Assembly (NCBI GenBank): GCA_934589065.1
Contig: CAKTNN010000028.1
Location: forward strand, 1-28,157
DNA: 28,157 nt
DNA from: an uncultured Oscillospiraceae bacterium
GTDB lineage: Bacteria; Bacillota; Clostridia; Oscillospirales; Oscillospiraceae
Direction of reading: 5' to 3'
The position numbers and the translations under genes are program-made. Each line of letters begins with the position of its first letter. Position 1 is the stretch's first letter. The notes beneath the pieces were generated by a model. The model was not told the origin of the DNA and did no database searches. It saw only the letters and a list, made by a program, of their open reading frames with translations. This document shows positions 1 to 7,096 of the stretch, piece after piece.

Positions 1-341
1 GCGCAGCCGCCTTGCCTTCCCTAGTAGGGAAGGTGGCGCACGCGAAGCGTGTGACGGATGAGTTGTCTTCGCGTTTCCGCAAACAACTCTGTCCCGTTGA
101 ACGGAAAATCATAGAAAGTCAGGCCGCATCATTCAACGAAACCGTTGTGTAATTTGGACACGCAGAGACTCCCCAGTCTCGCTTTGCTTTGGCTCCCCCT
201 GTAGGGAGGCCAAGGCGCTGCGCGCCCTTCGTCATTGCGAGCCGGGAGGGCTAAGATTGCCACACCAGTGACATCGGTCACTGGTTCGCAATGGCAGGAA
301 ATGTGCCGGGTATGAAAGGCAGAATGAGTTAAAAAAGAAAG
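1..341. repeat. Repeat-rich intergenic DNA at left edge
   Basis: No gene is visible here. The stretch holds short palindromes of the kind seen elsewhere in the window: a CTTCCCT/AGGGAAG hairpin near 15-32, a CTCCC/GGGAG hairpin near 192-209, and one copy of the interspersed element at about 230-298. That copy has the halves GATTGCCACACCAG and CTGGTTCGCAATG around a CCAGTGAC/GTCACTGG stem. It lies downstream of the minus-strand AraC-type gene, so some of these hairpins could end its transcript, but no clear U-tract terminator is seen. Confidence 0.6.
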
Positions 342-1169
342 CTACTCTTCCAATCCCTCTACCCCTCTGCCGGTGGGGCTGGTGCCGAGGAGCTTTGCGG
401 AGGCTCTGGTAAAGGAGGAATAGCTGCCAAAGCCGCTGCGGTAGCAGCTTTCCGTGGCCCGCATTCCGGAGGACATATAGCTTCTTGCCAGAAGAAGACG
501 CTTTTGGGTGATGTATTGGTGGATGGAAATACCGGTTTCCGTCTTAAATAGCCGCATCATGTGGTATTTGCTCAGGAAGAAAGACTGAGCAATGTCCTCA
601 ATGGACAAGTCCTCGGTGAAATGGACGTCCAGGAATGCGAGAATCTGGGCAACCCTGGCATCCCGGGGGAGCACAGGCTGGGGCCCGGAGGGAACGGACT
701 GCATTTTCCGGGTCAAGTGAATCAATAGCCGCATAAGGTCGGCCTGACACAGAAGGGCCTGCCCGAACCCCGGCTGGGAAAGATCCTGTTCCAGTTTGCA
801 GGCAAGGTGGTAAAACCGATCCTCCCTGGGCCGCAGCACCTGAGGGCCGCCAAAAAGCACCAAAAGAGGGCAGCTTTCTGTGGATAGCTTTTGAAGATAC
901 TCCGGTAAGATATAAAGAATGATACGCTCGTAAGGTTCTTCCCGGCTGAGCTGGGCCCGGTGGACGCTGCTGGCGTTTATCAACAGAATATCTCCGGGCC
1001 GGATGGCGTAGAGCTTGCCGTCAATCAGGTATTCGCCGCTGCCGCGAATCAAAAAAAGAATTTTGCAGAATTCGTGGTAATGGAGCTCCGTGGTGACGCC
1101 CTGAGGGGAAACCAGGTGAAACAGGCGAAAGTCCTCCAGAAGGAAGCCCTGCTTTTGATAATCGGACAT
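342..1169 (-). CDS. AraC-family transcriptional regulator with N-terminal cupin
   Basis: A 275-residue one-component regulator. Residues about 17-90 look like the cupin sensor of AraC proteins (a His-rich strand ELHYHEF, then IRGSGEYLIDG and RPGDILLI). Residues about 172-270 form the double helix-turn-helix DNA-binding domain, with SIEDIAQSFFLSKYHMMRLF as the first recognition unit and GFGSYSSFTR as the second. The start at 1169 is chosen because GGAGG lies 7 bases upstream; a longer frame to 1208 lacks a ribosome binding site. The gene is divergent from the symporter at 1863 but separated from it by about 690 bases of repeats. The cupin suggests a sugar or small-molecule ligand. Control of the symporter is possible but unproven. 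Confidence 0.9.
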   Translation of the reverse strand: MSDYQKQGFLLEDFRLFHLVSPQGVTTELHYHEFCKILFLIRGSGEYLIDGKLYAIRPGDILLINASSVHRAQLSREEPYERIILYILPEYLQKLSTESCPLLVLFGGPQVLRPREDRFYHLACKLEQDLSQPGFGQALLCQADLMRLLIHLTRKMQSVPSGPQPVLPRDARVAQILAFLDVHFTEDLSIEDIAQSFFLSKYHMMRLFKTETGISIHQYITQKRLLLARSYMSSGMRATESCYRSGFGSYSSFTRASAKLLGTSPTGRGVEGLEE

Positions 1170-1208
1170 GGAAAAACCTCCAAACGGGTGGATTTGATTG
1201 GACTGCAC

Positions 1209-1730
1209 CGGTTGACTGGGCTAAGATTGCTACACCAGGAAAGCGGACTGGTTCGTAATGACACTTCCATCGTCATTCCGAGGCAGTGACCGATGTCACT
1301 ACTCCGCGCTAAGAGTCGCCTGCGGCGGTTGCGCTCTGTACACGCCTGCGGGCGTAGTGCCGTGGGAATCTTCTCCCTCGCGCTGAAAAGGGGTGGTACT
1401 TCGTCCGAGATTGCCACACCAGCGTGCGCGCTGGTTCGCAATGACAGGCGGGGGAGTCTGCGCGCTGGTTCGCAATGACAGGAGGGGAGCGTGCGCGCTG
1501 GTTTGCAATGACACTTCCATCGTCATTCCGAGGCAGTGACCGATGTCACTGCCGTGGGAATCTTCTCCCCCGCGCTGAAAAGGGGTGGTACTTCGTCCGA
1601 GATTGCCACACCAGCGTGCGCGCTGGTTCGCAATGACAGAAGGGGGAGTCTGCGGACTGGTTCGCAATGACAGGCGGGGGAGCGTGCGCGCTGGTTCACA
1701 ATGATGCGGTGGGGGCGAAGTGGAGGGCTA
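1209..1730. repeat. Tandemly duplicated cluster of palindromic repeats
   Basis: This gene-free stretch holds several copies of the interspersed element (GATTGCCACACCAG ... CTGGTTCGCAATGACA). A larger block is duplicated in tandem: the unit beginning ACACTTCCATCGTC at 1261 recurs at 1511, and the part beginning GCCGTGGGAATC at 1359 recurs at 1551. The first unit carries an extra 58 bases (1301-1358) absent from the second. Further half-copies of CTGGTTCGCAATGACA follow at about 1468, 1498, 1658 and 1690. No convincing gene lies here. Confidence 0.8.
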
Positions 1731-1801
1731 AGGGGTCATAGGGTAATACAACAGCAAAAAGAAAACACAGCATTTTTTGCACATAGTATAGCATATACCG
1801 C

Positions 1802-1829
1802 ATTTTATTTGCAATAGCTGTGATATAAA
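1802..1829 (+). promoter_or_regulatory. Weak candidate promoter for the symporter
   Basis: TATAAA at 1824-1829 could be the -10 box, with CATTTT about 17 bases upstream as a poor -35. The surrounding 1740-1860 is AT-rich, unlike its neighbours, which fits a promoter region. Another -35-like TTGCAC lies near 1776. The exact box choice is uncertain. Confidence 0.35.
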
Positions 1830-1862
1830 ATCGGGGTAGAAAGGTTAAGGAGGACATAAACC

Positions 1863-3128
1863 ATGAAAAAATTTATGAAAAACAACGGTTTCTTGATTTT
1901 CATGCTTCTGGGCATTGTTTCCGGGTGCATTGTGGGACTCCTGTTCCCGGTGGTGCGCCAGGGGGAGGAAACGGTAAGCAGCGGCGCAACGGTGCTGGAG
2001 CCTTTGGGCACGGTGTTTATTAACCTGATGTTCTGCGTCGTGGTGCCCATGGTTTTTTTGTCCATCTCCTCCGCCATTGCCAATATGGCCTCCATGCGCC
2101 GGGCAGGAAAAATCATGGGCGTAACGGTGCTGACCTTCCTGGCAACGGCCTGCATTGCCTCCGTAATTATGTATGCCGTGTGCCGGGTTTACCCGCTGGT
2201 GCAGGGAAAATATACCGTGGTGGAAGGGGAGATCGGACAGACCCTGGGCGCTGCGGATATGATCATCAATTTCTTCACAAAGCCCGATTTTTCCGAGCTC
2301 TGGAGCCGGAAGGCGATCCTTCCCCTGATCGTCTTTGCGGTGCTCTTCGGCTTTGGCATCCAGATGGCGGGCGGCCCGGAGACCATGACCGCAAAGCTCC
2401 TGGAGGACATGACCAAATGCACCATGAAGGTGGTAAAAATCATTACCTACTATGCCCCCATTGGCTTCTTTGGGTTCTTTGCCAGCCTGGTTGCCACCTA
2501 CGGCCCGGAGCTCATCGGGGACTACGGTCGAACGCTCGTGCTGTACTACGGAATGTGCTTTGCCTATATGTTTGTGTTTTTCCCAATCTATGCCCGGTTT
2601 GGCGGGGGCAAGGGCGCGGTAAAGGTGATGTTTGGGCATCTATTTAAGCCGGCGGCGGTTTCCTTTGGTACCTGCTCCTCCGTTGCCACCATCCCCACCA
2701 ATCTGGAAGCGGCTGAGGATACGGGCATTAACCGGGATGTGGCGGATATTGTGCTGCCCATGGGAGCAACCATGCACATGGATGGCTCTGCCATGTCGGC
2801 GATTGTGAAAGTGGCCTTCCTCTTTGGAATCTTCGGGAAGAGTTTCGGAACCGGGGAGGCCATCCTGGCAATCATCGTTGCCACCTTCTCCTCCGTTGCC
2901 ATGTCCGGCGTTCCCGGGGGCGGCGGAACGGGAGAGCTGGTGCTGTGCACCGTGTTCTTCCCGGAGCAGATGGCGGTGGCCTACCCCATTGCCATTGCCC
3001 TGGGCAATCTCGTGGATCCCCCTGCCACCATGGTCAATGCGGCGGGAGACTATGTGGTCAGCTACATTGTGGCAAGGTTTGTAGATGGCAAGGACTGGCT
3101 GCAAAAAAGACTGCAAAAAAGCGAATAA
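1863..3128 (+). CDS. Dicarboxylate/amino acid:cation symporter family transporter
   Basis: A 421-residue inner-membrane secondary transporter of the sodium:dicarboxylate symporter family (GltP/SstT/EAAT fold). The family hairpin and TM7/TM8 signatures are clear: SSVATIP in HP1, GATMHMDGSAM where relatives have NMDGT, the Gly-rich SGVPGGGGTGE of HP2, and DPPATMVNAAGD in TM8. Length matches the family. The ribosome binding site AAGGAGG precedes the ATG. By alignment from memory with GltPh, the TM8 Asp (D385), Thr (T389), Asn (N392) and Asp (D396) are kept, but the side-chain-binding Arg is Ala at 388. Acidic amino acids are therefore unlikely substrates; a neutral or unusual amino acid or another anion is more likely. 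Confidence 0.92.
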   Translation: MKKFMKNNGFLIFMLLGIVSGCIVGLLFPVVRQGEETVSSGATVLEPLGTVFINLMFCVVVPMVFLSISSAIANMASMRRAGKIMGVTVLTFLATACIASVIMYAVCRVYPLVQGKYTVVEGEIGQTLGAADMIINFFTKPDFSELWSRKAILPLIVFAVLFGFGIQMAGGPETMTAKLLEDMTKCTMKVVKIITYYAPIGFFGFFASLVATYGPELIGDYGRTLVLYYGMCFAYMFVFFPIYARFGGGKGAVKVMFGHLFKPAAVSFGTCSSVATIPTNLEAAEDTGINRDVADIVLPMGATMHMDGSAMSAIVKVAFLFGIFGKSFGTGEAILAIIVATFSSVAMSGVPGGGGTGELVLCTVFFPEQMAVAYPIAIALGNLVDPPATMVNAAGDYVVSYIVARFVDGKDWLQKRLQKSE

Positions 3129-3176
3129 GCGGGAAGATTTGCTTTGGCGGAAAGGATAGCTTTTTTATCTTCTCTG

Positions 3177-3185
3177 TGCTAAAAT
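3177..3185 (+). promoter_or_regulatory. Possible extended -10 promoter
   Basis: TGC followed by TAAAAT is an extended -10 pattern about 30 bases upstream of the next gene. No good -35 box is seen. The gap between the symporter and the next gene is about 90 bases, so separate initiation is plausible. Confidence 0.35.
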
Positions 3186-3216
3186 AAGAAAAACGAGAAA
3201 ACAGAGGAGCGATCCT

Positions 3217-4476
3217 ATGAAGAGAAATAAGGCCCTGAGGAATCTGGGGCTTACCCTGGGGAGTCTGCTGGCTGCCATTTTGGCAGGGATGGTGCTCATG
3301 ACGGCGGTATACGCCCTGCCCACGGCCCGGATGCGGCACAATGTTTCCATCAGCCTGCCCTATATCCTTGCCGAGGGGGACCGGTATCAGTGGGCCCCCT
3401 ACCATAACGGCACGGAGCTGGATGGGTTTACGGACAGCATTATGCTGGGAAACGCCGTTTATGAGGGAAAGGGTACGGCCCTCCACGATGCCATGGTGAA
3501 TCCCAGGGCGGAGTTTATCCCCGGGGATTCCGTTCCCGTGGAATCCCTCAGCCGCTATGCCCAGGGCGGGGAGGACTACCGGGAGGTGACCTACGCCCGG
3601 TATTGGCATGGGTATCTGCTGTTTCTCAAGCCCCTGCTGCTGTTCTTCACCCCCTCGGACATTCGGCTTCTGAACATGACGGTGCAGCTGATTCTGGCGG
3701 CGGTGGTGCTGGCCCTGAGCTGCAAGCGGGGAGGCTTTGCTCTGGCAATTCCTTTGGGGGCGGGGCTTCTCTGCCTGAACCCCATTTCCACAGCCCTGTG
3801 CTTCCAGTATACGGATGTATACCTGCTGCTGCTTTTCTTTGCGGCGGGGATGCTCCTGCTGGAAAGCTACCGGAAAAGCTGGGGGTGGCTAATGTATCTG
3901 TGGCTGGGAATTTTGACGGGCTTTTTTGATTTCCTCACCTATCCCGTGGCGGCATTGGGAATCCTGCTGATCGTGGATTTGATGCTGGGCAGCGGGAGCG
4001 CCTGGGAGAAAATCCGGAAGATGCTTACAAATTCTCTCCTGTGGCTCCTGGGCTACGGCGGAATGTGGGCCGGGAAATGGGTCTGCGCCAGTATCCTTAC
4101 GGAGCAGAATGTGATCGCCGACGGCCTGAAAAATGCCCTGGGGAGAACCGGCGGAGAGGTGCAGGAGAAGAGCATCGGAATGATCCAGGTGATCTGGCAG
4201 AATCTTCAAAATTATGTAAACCCGATGGGGAAGCTCCTGGTGCTTCTTCTTCTGGCGGTGCTCCTGTGGGCGCTGATTTCCAAAAGGGTGCGGTTCTGCC
4301 TTTCCTGGCAGAAGGTGCTGCCCCTGCTGGCAGTGGCCCTGTATCCCGCAGTGTGGTACATTGCCCTGCGGAATCACTCCATGATTCACGCCTACATGAC
4401 CCACCGGGATCTGGCGGTGACGGTCAGCGCCCTGTGCTGCGCCGTGAGCGCCAGTCTTCAACCTCGAAAAATATGA
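3217..4476 (+). CDS. Polytopic membrane protein of unknown function
   Basis: I do not recognise a named family. The 419-residue product has one N-terminal membrane helix (about residues 11-33), a roughly 90-residue presumably outer-face segment containing YQWAPYHNGTELDGFTD, and then about nine hydrophobic helices. Near the C-terminus is NHSMIHAYMTHRDL, which recalls the NHS..H...YR pattern I associate with some GT-C-like membrane proteins. A large first outer loop followed by many helices is compatible with a lipid-linked-sugar glycosyltransferase, but no catalytic motif can be assigned. The start has AGGAG 8 bases upstream. It may be cotranscribed with the symporter or use its own weak promoter. 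Confidence 0.7.
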   Translation: MKRNKALRNLGLTLGSLLAAILAGMVLMTAVYALPTARMRHNVSISLPYILAEGDRYQWAPYHNGTELDGFTDSIMLGNAVYEGKGTALHDAMVNPRAEFIPGDSVPVESLSRYAQGGEDYREVTYARYWHGYLLFLKPLLLFFTPSDIRLLNMTVQLILAAVVLALSCKRGGFALAIPLGAGLLCLNPISTALCFQYTDVYLLLLFFAAGMLLLESYRKSWGWLMYLWLGILTGFFDFLTYPVAALGILLIVDLMLGSGSAWEKIRKMLTNSLLWLLGYGGMWAGKWVCASILTEQNVIADGLKNALGRTGGEVQEKSIGMIQVIWQNLQNYVNPMGKLLVLLLLAVLLWALISKRVRFCLSWQKVLPLLAVALYPAVWYIALRNHSMIHAYMTHRDLAVTVSALCCAVSASLQPRKI

Positions 4477-4505
4477 AAAACCGGGAGATATTTTCCTTTT
4501 CCCTA

Positions 4506-4534
4506 TTGCAAAACGGGAAAAGCAGTGGTATAAT
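4506..4534 (+). promoter_or_regulatory. Promoter of the rimP-nusA-infB operon
   Basis: TTGCAA (4506-4511), a 17-base spacer and a perfect TATAAT (4529-4534). Transcription should begin near 4541, giving a leader of about 75 bases before rimP. Confidence 0.85.
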
Positions 4535-4560
4535 ACTCCCGAAAGTAAGTAAGTAGTAAG

Positions 4561-4591
4561 AAAGAGAGGGGCGCGCCCCTCTCTTTTTCTT
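4561..4591 (+). terminator. Leader terminator/attenuator of the nusA operon
   Basis: A GC-rich hairpin of 11 base pairs (4561-4571 with 4576-4586) with a CGCG loop, running into TTCTT. The core 4563-4584 is a perfect palindrome. It lies between the operon promoter and the rimP start, so it cannot be only the end of the previous gene's transcript. It would act on the operon's own leader as an attenuator. Confidence 0.8.
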
Positions 4592-4617
4592 GAGCCAAAT
4601 ACGAAAGGGTGAATGTT

Positions 4618-5070
4618 TTGAAGGTTACCGAACAGGTTGCAGCTTTTGCAGAGCCGGTGGTCAAGGAACATGGCTGCGAGCTTTGGGACGTGGAATACGT
4701 CCGGGAGGGCTCGGAATATTTTCTGCGGCTGTATATCGATAAAGAAGGCGGCGTGGATATCAACGACTGCGAAGCCATCTCCCGGGCAATGGACCCCATT
4801 CTGGACGAAAAGGATCCCATTGCCGGCAGCTACCATTTTGAGGTCTGCTCCGCAGGACTGGAGCGGACGCTGAAAAAGCCCTCCGACTTTGAAAAGTTTA
4901 TGGGCGCTGCCGTCACTGTAAAGCTCTATCGCCCTTACAACGGGCTCAAAGAGATTCCTGCCGTTCTCCGGGGTTATGAAGAAGGCCGGGTTACCGTAGA
5001 ATGGGGAAAAGAAACCGTTACATTTGAAAAGTCCCAGGTCGCGCTGGTGCGGCTTCGGGTGGAATTCTGA
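4618..5070 (+). CDS. rimP: Ribosome maturation factor RimP
   Basis: A 150-residue cytoplasmic protein needed for 30S subunit assembly. It has the RimP two-domain layout: the N-terminal half contains CELWDVEYVREG and the LYIDKEGGVDINDCEAISR stretch, with SAGLERTLK before the C-terminal SH3-like barrel. A TTG start at 4618 is preferred: GGTGA lies 5 bases upstream, and relatives also begin just before KVTE-like residues. A GTG at 4609 is the alternative, but it overlaps the ribosome binding site. It is the first gene of the operon, with 14 bases before nusA. Confidence 0.93.
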   Translation: MKVTEQVAAFAEPVVKEHGCELWDVEYVREGSEYFLRLYIDKEGGVDINDCEAISRAMDPILDEKDPIAGSYHFEVCSAGLERTLKKPSDFEKFMGAAVTVKLYRPYNGLKEIPAVLRGYEEGRVTVEWGKETVTFEKSQVALVRLRVEF

Positions 5071-5084
5071 TTGGAGGAACGAAC

Positions 5085-6245
5085 ATGGCAAGAAAAACAA
5101 AAGCCGCGAAGCAGGAGCCCCAGGTAGATGTGGGGGCAGAGATTTTTGCAAGCCTGCGGGAACTGGAAAAGCTGAAGGGCATTCCCGTAGATTATATGGT
5201 GGAGCGCCTGAAGCAGGCGCTGGCAAATGCCTACCGGAAGGATCGGGAAGATCACCGGGATGTGCCTGCCGACAATGTGGTGGTAGACCTGGATGAGCAC
5301 GGCCTGAGCATTCACCTGGTGAAGACCGCCGTAGAGGAGCTGGAGGATACCGCTCTGGAAATTCAGATCGATGCCGCCCGGAAGTATAAGCCCGATGCCC
5401 AGGTGGGCGACCAGATCAACATCCCCGTGGACTACCAGAAGTTCGGACGCATCGCTGCCCAGACCGCCAAGCAGGTGGTGATCCAGGGCATCCGGGAAGC
5501 CGAGCGGGGCGTGATGTACGAAAGCTACTCCAACAAGGCTCAGGAGCTCCTCACCGGTACCGTTTCCCGGATCGTTCCCGGCAGCGGCGATGTGATTCTC
5601 CGGGTGGGCCAGGGCAACGAGATGTCCGATGCCCTGCTGAGAAAAGACGAGCAGATCCCCGGCGAAACCTATACCGAGGGCCAGCTGCTGCGGGTTTACG
5701 TGCTGGATGTACGCAGATCCGACCGGGGCCCCATGGTTCAGGTGTCCCGTACCCATCCCAACCTGGTGCGCCGTCTGTTTGAGCTGGAGACTCCGGAAAT
5801 TGCCGAGGGTCAGGTGGAAATCCGCAACATTGCCCGGGAAGCCGGTTCCCGCACCAAAATGGCGGTTCGTGCCGCTATGGAGGGCGTGGATCCCGTGGGC
5901 GCCTGTGTTGGCCCCAGAGGCGACCGTGTAAATGCCGTTGTGGAAGCCCTGAACGGAGAAAAGATCGAAATCGTGGTGTGGAGCGAAGATCCCTGCGAAT
6001 ACATCAAGGCTGCCCTCAGCCCTGCCGATGTGCTCAGCGTCACCCTGATTCCCGGTCAGAAGGCCTGTCAGGTGATCGTGCCCGACGACCAGCTGAGTCT
6101 GGCAATCGGCAAGGAGGGCCAGAATGCCCGCCTGGCTGCCCGGCTGTGCGGCAACTATAAGATCGATATCAAGTCTGCCTCCCAGGCAAAGGCCGAGGAA
6201 GTGCAGGAGGAGAAGACGGAAGCGCAGCAGCCTGAGGAAGAATAA
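5085..6245 (+). CDS. nusA: Transcription termination/antitermination factor NusA
   Basis: A 386-residue RNA polymerase-binding elongation factor that modulates pausing, termination and antitermination. Domains in order are an N-terminal polymerase-binding domain (about 1-135), an S1 domain (about 145-215, LTGTVSRIVPGSGDVIL), KH1 (about 240-305, VGACVGPRGDRVNAVVEAL) and KH2 (about 315-370, LAIGKEGQNARLAARL). A short Glu/Gln-rich tail follows. The C-terminal acidic repeats of enterobacterial NusA are absent, as in Gram-positive bacteria. GGAGG lies 7 bases before the ATG. If the leader terminator at 4561 is NusA-responsive, the gene controls itself. Confidence 0.96.
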   Translation: MARKTKAAKQEPQVDVGAEIFASLRELEKLKGIPVDYMVERLKQALANAYRKDREDHRDVPADNVVVDLDEHGLSIHLVKTAVEELEDTALEIQIDAARKYKPDAQVGDQINIPVDYQKFGRIAAQTAKQVVIQGIREAERGVMYESYSNKAQELLTGTVSRIVPGSGDVILRVGQGNEMSDALLRKDEQIPGETYTEGQLLRVYVLDVRRSDRGPMVQVSRTHPNLVRRLFELETPEIAEGQVEIRNIAREAGSRTKMAVRAAMEGVDPVGACVGPRGDRVNAVVEALNGEKIEIVVWSEDPCEYIKAALSPADVLSVTLIPGQKACQVIVPDDQLSLAIGKEGQNARLAARLCGNYKIDIKSASQAKAEEVQEEKTEAQQPEEE

Positions 6246-6294
6246 GCTTCCCCAACTGCTTGCGCAATCCTGAATAGAAGGAGGGAACGCCCAA

Positions 6295-6564
6295 ATGCAG
6301 AAGAAAATCCCTCAGCGGCAGTGTATGGGCTGCCGGGAACGGAAGGCAAAGCGGGAGCTCATCCGGGTTGTTCGGGGGCCGGAGGGTACGGTATCCCTGG
6401 ATTTCAGCGGAAAAGCTCCGGGCCGGGGGGCCTATCTGTGCCCCAACCCCGAATGCCTGAAAAAAGCAATGCGCTCCAAGGCCCTGGACCGGAGTCTGGA
6501 AACCCAGATTCCCCAGGAGGTCTACGAGCGCCTGGAAAAAGAAATGGAGCAGCAGAATGGATAA
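6295..6564 (+). CDS. ylxR: YlxR/RnpM family RNA-binding protein
   Basis: An 89-residue DUF448 protein with the family signature QCMGCRERKAKRELIRVVR at residues about 8-26, then GRGAYLCPNPECL and the KKA..SKAL segment. The Bacillus homologue has been described as a modulator of RNase P, from memory. The start has GGAGGG about 9 bases upstream. It overlaps ylxQ by 8 bases, so translation is probably coupled. Length and place between nusA and infB are as usual in Firmicutes. Confidence 0.93.
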   Translation: MQKKIPQRQCMGCRERKAKRELIRVVRGPEGTVSLDFSGKAPGRGAYLCPNPECLKKAMRSKALDRSLETQIPQEVYERLEKEMEQQNG

Positions 6565-6979
6565 AGGGCTCAACTATCTGGCGCTTGCCAGAAAAGCGGG
6601 GCTGGCAGAGCTGGGAGAGGAGCCGGTAGGCGGTGCGGCAAGAGCCGGAAAGGCCTATGCGATTCTGGTAGCCTCCGATGCTTCCGACCACACCTGGCGC
6701 AGGGCCAAGAGCTTTGCCGCCGGTACGGAGCAGCAGTGCGTGCGCCTGCCCTGGACAAAGGACGAAATAGGCGCTGCCATCGGACGGGATTCCCTGGCGA
6801 TTGCCGCCATCACGGATGCAGCCATGGCTCTGGCCCTGGTAAAGTCCCTGCCCCAGAATGAAAACAACCAACCTGCCCTGGAGGTGCTGACCCGGAAGGC
6901 CGAAAAGGCCAGGAAGCGTCAGGCGGAAGCCAAGGCCCACCAGCGGAACTTGCGTAGGGGTAAAAAGCGTATGAAATAA
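6557..6979 (+). CDS. L7Ae-family RNA-binding protein (YlxQ-like)
   Basis: A 140-residue protein whose first about 95 residues look like the L7Ae/L30e/S12e fold (LNYLALARKAGL at the start, then AILVASDASDHTWRRAKSFA). About 30 residues at the C-terminus are strongly basic (RKAEKARKRQAEAKAHQRN), which is unusual next to the short Bacillus YlxQ and may be an extra RNA-binding tail. It overlaps ylxR and precedes infB. Kink-turn RNA binding is the family expectation; the target is unknown. Confidence 0.85.
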   Translation: MDKGLNYLALARKAGLAELGEEPVGGAARAGKAYAILVASDASDHTWRRAKSFAAGTEQQCVRLPWTKDEIGAAIGRDSLAIAAITDAAMALALVKSLPQNENNQPALEVLTRKAEKARKRQAEAKAHQRNLRRGKKRMK

Positions 6980-7096
6980 GGAAAGATTGGCTGGGGAAGG
7001 GACCGAAAAAAGGCTGCTTCCGGTGACAGCCGTTTGGATGTGGGGAGTTCGGTTCGGGAGAACCGGGGTTCCCGATTGTGGAGGTGCATTTCGAGT

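Noticed and set aside
3889..5226. 445-codon minus-strand frame
   Set aside because: It runs across the nusA operon promoter, leader terminator, rimP and the start of nusA; an antisense shadow.
7060..7082. Hairpin just upstream of infB
   Set aside because: GAAC/GTTC with an imperfect outer stem is possible but weak and has no T-tract, so I do not claim an attenuator.
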